A stretch of 64,000 nt of DNA from the NCBI RefSeq assembly GCF_026391055.1, contig NZ_JAPLET010000017.1:310001-374000 (forward strand). The letters are read 5' to 3'. How positions within the stretch are numbered: the stretch's first letter is position 1; each line of letters opens with the position of its first letter. Below the pieces are notes generated by a model. That model was not told the origin of the DNA. It searched no databases and saw only the letters and a program-made list of their open reading frames with translations. Origin of the DNA: Spirosoma sp. (GTDB lineage Bacteria; Bacteroidota; Bacteroidia; Cytophagales; Spirosomataceae). This document shows, piece after piece, positions 34,929 through 44,900 of this stretch. The position numbers and the translations under genes are program-made.

Positions 34929-35780
34929 GTGAAAAACCTCCCTCTGATCGTTCTCGTATTGGTGTTTTCCCTTACTCATTTTGGCTCGTATGCTCAGATT
35001 GTTGAGCAGCCGGACCCGCTTCGCCCGTCGACACCCGACTCCAGCAACGTCAGCCAAACCGATTCGAGTACAACCGCTGCTGTGCAGCCCCAAATAGACT
35101 CTGCCAAGCTCCCAAAGCCCGTAACGCGCATTTTCCGTTACCGTTTCAGTGCGGATGGCACCGTAACAGCGGGCAACGTGAACCGCACCCTACTGCAATT
35201 AGCCAGTTCTCTGGATTACCAACTGAGCAATTATTTTAAGCTGTCGAGTAATCCGTCATTTGTGTATGGAAAGCAGAATAGGCTACTTGCCGAACGGGAG
35301 TGGTTCGGAGACTTTCGCACGACCTACCGATCCGAAAAAAGATTGTATTACCTGGCTTTCGGCTCGTATGAGCGCAGCAACCTACGGCAGATCAACCACC
35401 GCTGGACGGCAGCCGGTGGATTAGGCTATAAACTTCTGAATCATCAGCGGGCCTACATCTCCATTACGGATGTTCTGATGCATGAACGAACCGATTTTGT
35501 CGAACTCAACGACATTTCTATTGTCCGTAACTCTCTGCGTTTATTTGGTGAGTACTCCTTCGATAAAGACCGCTTCAAAATTACCCACACCGCGTTTTAC
35601 CAACCGGCCCTCGGTCAATATAATGTAAGGTGGAACGCTAGCCTAAGCGTACAGATCAAACTAACTAACACAACGAGCCTGCGTTCAACTGTTGCCAATG
35701 CCTACGAGAGCCTGATAGCCTCCGGCCTGCAAAACAATGACTTCCGGTTTACGTTGGGTCTGGTGTATGAGCGGAAATGA
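34929..35780 (+). CDS. Predicted outer-membrane beta-barrel protein (DUF481-like)
   Basis: A 283-residue exported protein starting at a GTG, with a signal peptide (VFSLTHFGSYAQ), a Ser/Thr/Pro-rich linker (about 25-65) and then alternating strands. It is likely a beta barrel: YRFSADGTVTAGNVNRTLLQL, FKLSSNPSFVYGKQN, RLYYLAFGSYERSN and a final FRFTLGLVYERK ending in an aromatic-basic pattern. DUF481-type proteins are salt-induced outer-membrane proteins of unknown function. No ATG is available near the signal peptide. It is divergent from the oxidoreductase. Confidence 0.75.
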   Translation: MKNLPLIVLVLVFSLTHFGSYAQIVEQPDPLRPSTPDSSNVSQTDSSTTAAVQPQIDSAKLPKPVTRIFRYRFSADGTVTAGNVNRTLLQLASSLDYQLSNYFKLSSNPSFVYGKQNRLLAEREWFGDFRTTYRSEKRLYYLAFGSYERSNLRQINHRWTAAGGLGYKLLNHQRAYISITDVLMHERTDFVELNDISIVRNSLRLFGEYSFDKDRFKITHTAFYQPALGQYNVRWNASLSVQIKLTNTTSLRSTVANAYESLIASGLQNNDFRFTLGLVYERK

Positions 35781-35784
35781 TTTT

Positions 35785-35897
35785 TTAGTAGTAGAAATGA
35801 GTACTAGGAGCGAGCGGGACTGGAGCGGGGCGCTCGTGCGACCAATGCCCTTGCCAGCTCGCGTCAGCCCTCCTACTCCTCGCTCTTACTCTAAAAA
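35785..35897. repeat. Inverted element with GAGGAGTAGGAG-type arms
   Basis: GAGTACTAGGAGCGAG near 35,800 faces CTCCTACTCCTCGCTCTTACTC near 35,870, and the whole is bounded by TTTTTTAG and CTAAAAAAA. It resembles the nth/ndk hairpin arms. It may be a dispersed repeat and a bidirectional terminator between the barrel protein and LysM genes. Confidence 0.5.
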
Positions 35898-35899
35898 AA

Positions 35900-36712
35900 T
35901 CACTGCTTCTCGGGGAAGGGAATGATCAGCTTTTCACCCCGTGTGGCAATGTCCTTGTCTTTCTTGTTGGCCCGCATGATCGCTTCTTTGCTGACGCCGT
36001 ACTTCTGCGCCACTACCCGCAGCACATCGCCCGCGCCAACCGTATGAACGGCCATCGCCTTCACCTTTAACCTGGTAACGCCCGCTTTGATATCGCTTTC
36101 CGACACGCCGGGGTTTAGCTCTTTCAGGGTGTTTATTTTCATGTTGTACCGATTCGCCACGCCGTAGAAGGTTTCTCCGGCCCCAACGGTATACGTGCTC
36201 GATACACCACCGGGTTTGACCGCCACGCGCTCTACTTTAGCTTTATCGACCTCATCTGTTTTAGGCTTTTCGGGCTTCGGTTTTTCAACGGGTTTTTCTA
36301 CTTTTGGCCGAGCTGCTTCCGATTTTTCGGCAACCGAGGTTTCGTTAGGGCCGGGTTTACTATTGGTCGTCTCCCGATTGTCCTCGGCTACTTCTTCAGC
36401 TTTCGCGTTTGCTTCCGGAGCATCGGCGGGTGGCGTTGCCTGCGATAAATCGACGGGGGCTGGCTGCGAAGAGGTATCCTGCTCTTGGGGTGTCATCAGC
36501 ATTTCCGGTTCGCTTTGGGCTAATGGCTGCTGGGTAACGGTATCGAGCGCCACGTTGGTTAACTCATCAGACCCATTGGTATCGTCTGTAATGTAGCCGT
36601 AACCAACGTAAAGCAAGGCAGCAATCAGGCCCACCAGCACCACAAGCGTAATGGCGGGTAAACTGGAATTTCCGGCCGGACGAGGATTGGCTGGTTTATT
36701 ATCGGCATCCAT
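35900..36712 (-). CDS. Membrane protein with two LysM domains
   Basis: A 270-residue protein: a short cytoplasmic N-terminus, one transmembrane helix (about 17-39, ITLVVLVGLIAALLYVGYGYI), a Pro/Glu/Lys-rich spacer (about 60-165), and two LysM modules. The modules are near 174-216 (YTVGAGETFYGVANRYNM, LKELNPGVSE) and 222-266 (HTVGAGDVLRVVAQKYGV). LysM domains bind peptidoglycan, so the protein probably tethers the inner membrane to the wall. It starts 18 bases after the purE stop and is probably co-transcribed with purE. Confidence 0.85.
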   Translation of the reverse strand: MDADNKPANPRPAGNSSLPAITLVVLVGLIAALLYVGYGYITDDTNGSDELTNVALDTVTQQPLAQSEPEMLMTPQEQDTSSQPAPVDLSQATPPADAPEANAKAEEVAEDNRETTNSKPGPNETSVAEKSEAARPKVEKPVEKPKPEKPKTDEVDKAKVERVAVKPGGVSSTYTVGAGETFYGVANRYNMKINTLKELNPGVSESDIKAGVTRLKVKAMAVHTVGAGDVLRVVAQKYGVSKEAIMRANKKDKDIATRGEKLIIPFPEKQ

Positions 36713-36730
36713 AACGAGAACTGGATTGGG

Positions 36731-37213
36731 TTAAGGTCTGGTTAACTGGCGACTCATGTCGGCCACTTTTTCCTTTAAACTTTCTTTAAATTGACTCAGG
36801 TTACGGGCAACGGCCTCATCGAAGGTACCAACGATCTGGGCTGCCAGAATACCGGCATTTCGTGCCCCGTCCAGCGCCATTGTGGCTACCGGTACGCCAC
36901 CGGGCATTTGCAGAATAGACAGCACAGAATCCCAGCCATCAATTGAATTGCTGGATTTAACCGGAACCCCAATAACGGGCAATATTGTCAGCGATGCTAC
37001 CATACCCGGTAGATGAGCGGCTCCACCAGCTCCGGCGATGATAACCCGCAGCCCACGATCGCGGGCTGATTTCGCGTAATCGACCATTTTTTCGGGTGTA
37101 CGGTGGGCCGACACAATGTCCATTTCCCACGTTACCCCCAATTCTGTTAACACGTCGGCGGCCTCCTGCATCACCTTGCGGTCGGAGAGGCTGCCCATAA
37201 TGATACCTACCAT
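36731..37213 (-). CDS. purE: 5-(carboxyamino)imidazole ribonucleotide mutase
   Basis: A 160-residue class I PurE that converts N5-CAIR to CAIR in purine biosynthesis. The N-terminal GIIMGSLSDRKVMQEA, the active-site VSAHRTPEKM (His that shuttles the proton) and IAGAGGAAHLPGMVA are all present, followed by PVIGVPVKSS and LSILQMPGGVPVAT. The length is typical. It leads a probable two-gene operon with the LysM protein gene. purK is not adjacent. Confidence 0.96.
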   Translation of the reverse strand: MVGIIMGSLSDRKVMQEAADVLTELGVTWEMDIVSAHRTPEKMVDYAKSARDRGLRVIIAGAGGAAHLPGMVASLTILPVIGVPVKSSNSIDGWDSVLSILQMPGGVPVATMALDGARNAGILAAQIVGTFDEAVARNLSQFKESLKEKVADMSRQLTRP

Positions 37214-37403
37214 TCAGAAAAATATGAATTGACTCTCTGCGAAATAACGGAGTTTACGGCAGATTCTGGCCGTATGCCAGCGTTTTTTTTGTGCGGGTTC
37301 CGAATCAGTCAGTTTATTCCATCACTTAACCGTATACCACAACTTTAGTTGAGAAACCAGCGCAGAAGCTGTTTGTCAACCAGGCAGTATAATATAGCAT
37401 TCA

Positions 37404-38651
37404 TCATACGATCTTGACACCATCAAATTTCCGACCCAAGATAGCGACATCATCAGCACCCAGATAATCGTGAAGAAGAGTCGCGTAAATCTGGCGGAAA
37501 TCGACCGAGTAGGTCAGGTCGCCGTCTGTTAGTTTAGTTAAGTCTGGGGCTTCGTTCAGAACGCGCCGGGCGGGCAGTCCGCCCCCAATCAGGAACACAT
37601 TATTAGCGGTGCCGTGGTCGGTGCCGTTGCTGGCGTTCTGTTTCACCCGCCGACCAAACTCCGAAAACGTCATCATCAGCACATCGTTCTGCCGTCCGGC
37701 GGTCTTTAGGTCTGTCATAAAGGCACCAACCGCTTCGGCATATTGCCCCAATAGCCGTTCCTGCTGACCGGGCTGGTTAATATGCGTGTCGAAGCCGGAA
37801 ATAGACACGTAGTAAACACTCGTATCGACACCGGCCTGAATTAACTGCGCTACGGTTTTAAGCCGGTTTCCTAACTCGTTGCTCGGATAGGCTGCGAGAA
37901 TAGTACCGGCGGGCACCGGGCTGATTGGTTGGCTCGTCCGGTTTACTTTTTCATAGACATAGTCGGCAGAAGAGACTGTTGCGGCCAGGGTTTTGTAGAG
38001 ATAAGCCACTGATTCGGGTTGGTGCGCGTCATGCCCCGTCCTATTTACCTTGCTCAGCCCCGTAATAAGACTGCTTCGGGTTTGATTGTACAACTTTTTA
38101 GGCTCCAGTACGGCCAGACCATTTAACTCACTGCCTTTCATGGCCAGACTTAAGGTATCATCGACCTCAATAGTGCGGTACGGCTGCTGGGCTTTCCCAG
38201 CACAGGCAGCATCCAGATACCGGCCTACCCAGCCAGTATTTACGTATTTGTTGGAATCGCTGGCCGTCTGCCAGATGTCCATCGAGCGAAAATGAGACCG
38301 GTCGGGGTTTGGGTAGCCAACGTTGTTAATCACCGTCAGGAGGCCATCGTCGTAGAGCGCCTTCAACGGTTCCATTGCCGGATGCAAACCAATCTCGTCA
38401 TTTAACTGAAGCACTTTTTCCGGCCGGATGGCAATTGTGGGGCGCTCCCGGTAGTAAATGTCATTTCGGTACGGAATGACGGTATTGAGGCCGTCGTTTC
38501 CACCCGATAACTGTACGACCACCAGAATTTTACCAGTCGACACAGGGCCTTTACCAAGCATCTGCGACTCATACGCCTTCAGAAAGTGCGGAATCAGCAT
38601 AGTTCCCGCCGTTGTGAAAGCAGACTGTTTGAGGAAGTTTCTACGGTTCAT
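37404..38651 (-). CDS. DUF1501 exported protein
   Basis: A 415-residue DUF1501 protein of the alkaline phosphatase-like/sulfatase-related superfamily. The start MNRRNFLKQSAFTTAG carries a twin-arginine signal (RRNFLK), so it is exported folded. Family blocks include VVVQLSGGNDGLNTVIPY, TGWVGRYLD, GFDTHINQ, MMTFSEFGRRVKQN and GTDHGTANNVFLIGG. The frame is open 30 codons further upstream, but the Tat signal fixes the ATG at 38651. It follows the DUF1800 gene by 90 bases. The two are a conserved pair in Bacteroidota and other phyla, of unknown enzymatic role. Confidence 0.9.
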   Translation of the reverse strand: MNRRNFLKQSAFTTAGTMLIPHFLKAYESQMLGKGPVSTGKILVVVQLSGGNDGLNTVIPYRNDIYYRERPTIAIRPEKVLQLNDEIGLHPAMEPLKALYDDGLLTVINNVGYPNPDRSHFRSMDIWQTASDSNKYVNTGWVGRYLDAACAGKAQQPYRTIEVDDTLSLAMKGSELNGLAVLEPKKLYNQTRSSLITGLSKVNRTGHDAHQPESVAYLYKTLAATVSSADYVYEKVNRTSQPISPVPAGTILAAYPSNELGNRLKTVAQLIQAGVDTSVYYVSISGFDTHINQPGQQERLLGQYAEAVGAFMTDLKTAGRQNDVLMMTFSEFGRRVKQNASNGTDHGTANNVFLIGGGLPARRVLNEAPDLTKLTDGDLTYSVDFRQIYATLLHDYLGADDVAILGRKFDGVKIV

Positions 38652-38741
38652 TATTGAGTCAGTAAGTAGGTAAGTCGGTAAGCCGCTTCGCCTAAGCCAG
38701 GTAAGTCGGTAAGTGGCTGGCGCAAGAGCAATACTTACCAA

Positions 38742-40178
38742 CTATGTTAATTGATAATCTGGCAGGCTCATGATGGCGGCCGTTAGCGTGCGAATGCGTT
38801 CGGAAGGTGTCTGGCCGGGTTTTAGTTGACTCTCCAGTATTGTTCGTTGGTCTGGACGCAGCGGAAAGGGCAGCAGTGTTACAGCCAGCGCATCCGTTAA
38901 TCGAGCATCGGGTGTGTTGGCAAAGGTCTTTTCAAAGTCGGCCCAGTCGACGGTCGTGCGAAACTTGGCATTTCCTTTACGGGCCAGTAACTGGATGTTC
39001 ACATCACCGTCTTCTTTGGGCCGCACCAGCACATCGGCGGCTTTTAGAACGTAGCTCGGTAACTGCATCCGAAACAGCAGACTCGATGAGTCGATCCAGT
39101 TTTTACCCCCCGGCCAACCGGCTACATTGGGCGGATAAAACAAAAGTTGACCCAGCGTTCGCTGGACGAAAATCTGCGGCTGGGGCTGATCGAATCGGAC
39201 GCCCAACGTGTGACGCAGCCCAACCAGTAACTCAACGGGCGATTTAATATGGGCACCAATGTTTTTGGAATCGTAGAACCAGTCGGCAGAGAGAATACGC
39301 TCCATCAGGTCAGTAATGTCATAGCCGCTCTTGTAGAACTGGTCGGCCAGTTCATCTACCCTCTTTTTGTCTTCATTCTCGTTAACGAAGAACCGGTAAA
39401 CCTTAGCCGTAACGAACCGGGCGGTCTGCCGGTTTTCGAGCAGCATCGCAATTACATCTTCGCCTTTGAAAGAACCCGTTTTACCAAAAATGGTCTTCTC
39501 GTCTTCGTCATGAACTCGCTCCCGAAAAACAAACTGGCCTTCGGGCGTAAACTGCCAGCCCGTAAAGGCACGGGCCGCTTCCTTAATATCGTGCTCCGAA
39601 TAATTGCCCCGTCCCAGGGTAAAAAGCTCCATTACTTCACGAGCGAAGTTTTCATTTGGGGCGTTTTTTCGATTCTGCTGGTTGTTCAGGAATTGTAGCA
39701 TAGCTGGCTCTTTGGAGACCGCCATTAGCAGATCACTAAACTTACCCAGGGCGTTTTGCCGAAGTGTATTGGCGTATTGCTGTGTGAACAGCGGATTCCG
39801 GCCCTGCGCCCGACAGGCAAAGTGTCCATGCCAGAAAAGCGCCATCTTCTCGCGCAGTGCGCCGTTGCCGGTTGCCATTCGGTCAATCCACAACAGGTTC
39901 AGGTTCCGCACCTTTTCGGCATTATCCCGGATAAGCTTTTTAACACGGTCTTTCTCAAGCTGACCATCGCGAACCAGGCCTTTCAACTGCTTCCTGGTTT
40001 GGTTTTCCTCAGGCTCAACGACACGTAATTCCGCTGTAGTTTCGCTGTCCTTGAGCAGTTGGCGCACTACTTTACGAAGGGGTTTACGCGATGCTTCTTC
40101 CAATTCGGCGGGGGTTGCCCCGAAAGCCGCTCGTGCAAACAGATGACGGGTCTGTTGCTGTCTGGTCAGTTTATCCAT
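38742..40178 (-). CDS. DUF1800 protein
   Basis: A 478-residue DUF1800 protein, mostly helical. It begins RQQQTRHLFARAAFGATPAE, the typical HLLxRAxFG motif. Further blocks are KMALFWHGHFAC, NENFAREVMELFTLGRGNYSEHD, AARAFTGWQF and KSPVELLVGLRHTLG. Members are always found beside DUF1501 proteins, as here. It starts with ATG and has no evident signal peptide, so how it reaches the same compartment as its Tat-exported partner is unclear. The function is unknown. Confidence 0.9.
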   Translation of the reverse strand: MDKLTRQQQTRHLFARAAFGATPAELEEASRKPLRKVVRQLLKDSETTAELRVVEPEENQTRKQLKGLVRDGQLEKDRVKKLIRDNAEKVRNLNLLWIDRMATGNGALREKMALFWHGHFACRAQGRNPLFTQQYANTLRQNALGKFSDLLMAVSKEPAMLQFLNNQQNRKNAPNENFAREVMELFTLGRGNYSEHDIKEAARAFTGWQFTPEGQFVFRERVHDEDEKTIFGKTGSFKGEDVIAMLLENRQTARFVTAKVYRFFVNENEDKKRVDELADQFYKSGYDITDLMERILSADWFYDSKNIGAHIKSPVELLVGLRHTLGVRFDQPQPQIFVQRTLGQLLFYPPNVAGWPGGKNWIDSSSLLFRMQLPSYVLKAADVLVRPKEDGDVNIQLLARKGNAKFRTTVDWADFEKTFANTPDARLTDALAVTLLPFPLRPDQRTILESQLKPGQTPSERIRTLTAAIMSLPDYQLT

Positions 40179-40534
40179 GCCGGTAACTGTTCACTATTTG
40201 CGTATGACAAGATAAGTAACGAAGCGTTTAAGAGATTCGGGATTAAATTTTTGTTCTGGCCAGGTTAATTAACGGATGCAGCAAACAGATGATGCCCTCT
40301 CTACCTATCAGTTAGCGTACTGCATATAAAGGTGCTCTTCATTATAAAGAACGCTGTTCCATACCAACAGACAGTATTTAAAGAAGACTTATTGCCATAA
40401 AAAGTAGCAATAAGTCTTCTTTATTACCATTTGTAAATACATGAAAATTTCCACATTTTGGCTTTTTTAAAAAGTAGCAAATCTACTTTTTGGAAGTAAC
40501 TGTAATCCTTTCTTAGTAAACCCACCAAAGCAAT
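40179..40534. other. Intergenic region with an orphan terminator-like hairpin
   Basis: About 355 bases between divergent genes. A perfect 15-bp stem (40381-40395 with 40407-40421) followed by TTATT looks like a terminator, although no gene ends before it on either strand. A second hairpin (AAAAAGTAG at 40469-40477 with CTACTTTTT at 40483-40491) follows, and both contain the text AAAAAGTAGCAA. A small RNA ending at 40,425, or a leader controlling the next gene, is possible. Confidence 0.45.
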
Positions 40535-41578
40535 ATGAAAATTTTTACACTCTTTGTTCTTCTTCTAACCGTAGGGAATTCGTTTGGGCAGATGACAGAA
40601 TTAAAGCTCGACGTTTCCTGCAAAGGAACAACGACAGGCTTTCAATCGGTTAAGGTCATCGATAACCGCAGCCAAAATCAGCTTCTTGGTCTTGTTCAGA
40701 GCGGGGCCTCCAACAAGTCAACGGAAATTGTTTGCCTGAATCTTATCGACAATCTGGCAACGTACTTTATGGATTCAACGAGCCGGGCGGTAAAAATGCC
40801 CCTTGTACTCATTCTGAATGAATTCTTCCTCAATGAAGCACATGGCAATAGCAGCGAAACAGGTCGGTTCCGGCTGTCCATGCAATTTTTTGTGGAAAAC
40901 TCCGCTGATCAATTCACTGAGTTAGTGACTGTCGATACAATTTACACAAATACGGGTAGAGATGTTACCAAAGCTTTGCTGCGCTCCGTCAGTGCCCAAC
41001 TTTGTATTCTTTCGAAACAGGTTTCCCAACTAGCCGGGCAACAGACGCCATCCGACTTAACAAAGTATAGCTATCAGAATCTGCTGGTTCTCGATAGTCT
41101 GGAAAAACGTAAACTACCCATGTACAGTGCCAGTGGTCCGCAAGCTGGTATTTATAGAAATTACAATCAGTTTAAGTTAAACGAACCTGAACCAGCCATT
41201 GATCTGGAGATTGAGGAGCGAAAAAATGGGATACTTGTCTATGCCTGGGACGAAAAACGTAAAAAGAAAACCAAGTTACTGCCAGACGGTTTATTCGCTG
41301 TTTCAGACGGGACTACACTGCTGCGGGCCACGGGCTTAGGTTTTTATAAGATGATTAAAGAAGGCGCCGACTTCTATTACTGGCGGCCACGGCCTAACTA
41401 CGCTAACTCGGGGACGGCACCGTTATTGATGGGCGTTATGTTTGGGGCCGTGGGAGGTCTGGCAGCGGGAGCGATGCAGGCCAGTTCTAAGGAGAATAAC
41501 CAATGGCTCCTACAGAAAGTGAATTACCGAAGGGGGAATTCAGTGCCCGTTTCCTGGGTGAATGGCAAGCCAAAATAG
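40535..41578 (+). CDS. Exported protein of unknown function
   Basis: A 347-residue protein with a clear signal peptide (MKIFTLFVLLLTVGNSFGQ). I recognise no domain. The first 200 residues alternate short strands and helices and contain two Cys (VSCKG and EIVCLN). A Gly-rich hydrophobic segment near the C-terminus (PLLMGVMFGAVGGLAAGAM, about 297-316) could be a membrane anchor. It ends with a basic stretch. A terminator follows, so it is probably monocistronic. The upstream hairpins may regulate it. Confidence 0.72.
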   Translation: MKIFTLFVLLLTVGNSFGQMTELKLDVSCKGTTTGFQSVKVIDNRSQNQLLGLVQSGASNKSTEIVCLNLIDNLATYFMDSTSRAVKMPLVLILNEFFLNEAHGNSSETGRFRLSMQFFVENSADQFTELVTVDTIYTNTGRDVTKALLRSVSAQLCILSKQVSQLAGQQTPSDLTKYSYQNLLVLDSLEKRKLPMYSASGPQAGIYRNYNQFKLNEPEPAIDLEIEERKNGILVYAWDEKRKKKTKLLPDGLFAVSDGTTLLRATGLGFYKMIKEGADFYYWRPRPNYANSGTAPLLMGVMFGAVGGLAAGAMQASSKENNQWLLQKVNYRRGNSVPVSWVNGKPK

Positions 41579-41597
41579 CAGTCGTCTATTGGTAAAA

Positions 41598-41632
41598 CGG
41601 GGTGAGTTCTCCATTAGTGAGAACTCACCCCG
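41598..41632 (+). terminator. Hairpin after the exported unknown gene
   Basis: A perfect 13-bp stem (41598-41610 with 41620-41632) over a 9-base loop. There is no strong T run after it, so termination is likely but not certain. From here to 41904 (272 bases) I see no gene; the last 150 bases are AT-rich and presumably hold the promoter of the first subtilase gene. Confidence 0.6.
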
Positions 41633-41904
41633 TGGGCGTAGGTAAAAAGAGTAGAGATAGGTTAAGTTTTAGTTAGTCCACACCCTGCAGCGGCATTATC
41701 GAATGCTTGTTTCAGCGTGGATAACAGCATAAGCGATTTCTTTATCTAATTGCATCACATGCTACTACACTATTCATTTTGTTAAATTAAAAAGTCAATA
41801 AAACAACCGATACAGTCAACCTGTTACGCAACAGTATTGGCCTATCTGACGTAAAGATTATATACATTACTTCAGGTACTGCATCGGCTTTATTTACTTT
41901 TTTT

Positions 41905-44900
41905 ATGTCTCAACGTTTATGGTTTCGCATGGGCTGGTTGACCGCCCTTACAGGGTTAACCGCATCCTCACTTCTGACGGCTCAATCTTTGCCTCAGTAT
42001 AGTACCTCACAGCGGGTTCAACAAAACCAACTAAGAAAAACGATTGAACAGACGCAGGCTGAAAACTACCGCATAGCCCTTTCAGCAGCACAGCGGCTAA
42101 ATCGCCCCATCAAACAGATTTCGCCTTCCGGACGTGTCATGATGCTGCGCGAAATCACCGCTACCGGCGAACTCATCTACGACGCTACCTACAGTACCAC
42201 TAAAGCAGGCATAAGCACCCGCACCAACTCGTTGTATGCAGGTGGCAGCCTGGGAGTTTCGCTCTCAGGAAGTACACTAACCAATAAACTGGGTGTTTGG
42301 GATGGCGGTAGAGTAAGGGCTACGCACGTCGAGTTTCGGAATGGAACAGGCAGCCGGGTCGTTCAGGTCGACTCGTCGGCTACGCTGGTAAGTCACTCGA
42401 CGCACGTGGCTGGTATTCTGATGGCGGCCGGTGTAAACCCGCAGGTAAAAGGCATGGCCTATGGTACCAATCTGCGCGCTTATGATTTCAATTCCGACGT
42501 GACCGAAATGAGTGCTGCAGCATCTAACCTACTGATATCGAACCACTCCTACGGTACAAATGCGGGGTGGGTGTATAACGACAGCCGCAGCGGCAACATA
42601 CAGTGGGAATGGTGGGGCGATACAACCATTAGTAAAACAGAAGACTACAAATTCGGATTCTACAACTCTGCAACGGCCACCTGGGACCGAATTGCTCAGA
42701 ATGCCCCTTATTACCTGATCGTGAAGGCGGCAGGTAACGACCACAGTTCCAATGGACCCGGTGCCGGACAGCCCTACTACCTCGGCTCTGGTAGGACTAC
42801 CAGTACGCAGCCACGAAATAATCAGGATAGCTACGACCAGATAAGTACGTACGCAAACGCCAAAAACATTCTGACTGTAGCGGCCGTAGGAAACCTGAAT
42901 TTTGGCTATAACCAATCGGCAGACGTTCCACTGAGCGATTTCACCAGTTGGGGACCAACGGACGATGGCCGTATAAAACCCGACATTTCCGGCATAGGCG
43001 TCGGTATCCTGTCATCGAGTTCGGAAAGCGACAGTGCCTATGTCGTTTATGACGGTACGTCGATGGCAACGCCCAATGTAGCGGGGTCCCTACTCCTACT
43101 TCAGGAATTATATGCGCAGCGCAACAGCGGCAAATTTATGCGGTCGTCGACACTGAAAGGGCTGGCATTACATACGGCCGACGAAGCAGGCAGCGCTCCC
43201 GGTCCCGATTATCGATATGGCTGGGGACTACTAAACGCCGAGCAGGCCGGACGGGTCATTTTGAACACCAACCAGAATCACCTGCTGGACGAACGCACCC
43301 TCAACCAGGCCGAAACATATTCACTGACGGTGGTCGCGTCCGGGCTTGGGCCGCTGGTTTCCACCATTTGCTGGACAGACCCCGCCGGTACCGCCAGTAC
43401 AGCTTCGGTGGCAAACCTTAATAATCGAACCCCCAAGCTTGTCAATGATCTCGATGTGCGCATCAGTGATGGCACCAACGCTATTCTGCCCTGGCTGCTG
43501 GACCCCAATAACCCATCGGCAGCTGCCACACAAGGCGACAATATCCGCGACAACGTAGAACAGGTGCTGATTTCAAATCCAATACCGGGCCGATCCTACA
43601 CAATTACGGTCACCAATAAAGGTACCCTGAGTGGCGGCAAGCAGGATTACGCTCTGCTCATCAGCGGTATTGGCGGGACAGCCTATTGTACGTCGGGAGC
43701 TACTTCAACGGCTGACACAAAAATCAATCAGGTACAATTTAGTAACATTAACCAGGCTGGAGCAGCGGGTTGTACGTCCTATACCGATTTCTCCCAGTCG
43801 GTAGGCACGGTACAGATCGGGCAGCAGATTCCGCTCACCGTATCCCTGGGCACCTGTGGGGCTACGAGAAACGTAATCGTGAAAGCCTTCGCTGACTGGA
43901 ATCAGAACGGCAGTTTCGATGACGCGGGCGAAACTGTAGCGGTATCGGGTGTCCTGTCGAACTCCGCCCAGTTTACGGCAATGGTAACCATCCCGACCAA
44001 TGTTCAGACAGCGCAGAATGTACGCTTCCGGATTGTAACAGTGGAAACGGAGAATGCAGCTTCTGTTGCAGCCTGTGGAAATTACGGCAATGGCGAAACG
44101 CAGGATTATGTCCTGAACGTGATACAGACTACGAACGATGTAGGCATTACGGCCCTTGTTTCGCCGGAGTCGAACTTCTGCGCTCAGACCGGTTCTGCTC
44201 TTACGGTAGCTGTCCGGCTGCACAACTACGGTACGGCAAACCAAACCGACGTACCGGTTAGTGTCAGAATCACGGATGCAAACAACAATACAGTTACGAC
44301 CCTGACCGGTACCGTTCCCCGAATCACGGCCTTTAGGGAGAGCACTGTCTCGCTGACCTTACCCGCAAGCGTTGTATTAGCGCCCGGTCAAACATACCAG
44401 TTCATCATTTCGTCGGGCCTTGGAAGCGACCAGAACGCGGCTAACAACACCCTCACGGTAACCCGTTCGACAGCACTCGCTCCATCGAACGGCGTCTTTT
44501 CGGTCACCCGTTGTGGCAGCGATACGACCATTTCACTGCGGAATATTGGTGAAGGAACGGCTTTCTGGTACGACGCCCCAACGGGTGGCAATTTACTGGC
44601 AGCAGGTAATCAGGTGGCGGTTAAATCAATACCTACCAGCGGCCAATTCTACGCGTCCCTGAACACATTTTCGGGTATAATCGGGCCGGTTAACAAAAAT
44701 GTGTTCGGGGGTGGATCGTACGGGACAGCGTTCCAGCCTGCCCCACTCATTACAACACAGGTGCCACTCCTGATTGAAAACGCCCGATTGTATATTGGCT
44801 CGGCGGGTACGATTACGTTCACCGTTCGACGATACGACAACACCGCCGTATCAAGCGTAACGCTGGACGTTACACCAACGCGCACCCAAAGTGTGACTGC

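Noticed and set aside
41690-41780. Short minus-strand frames (MQLDKEIAYAVIHAE and MLLSTLKQAFDNAAAG) as a frameshifted small gene
   Set aside because: Both are about 20 codons, overlap in different frames, and match nothing I know; chance is more likely.
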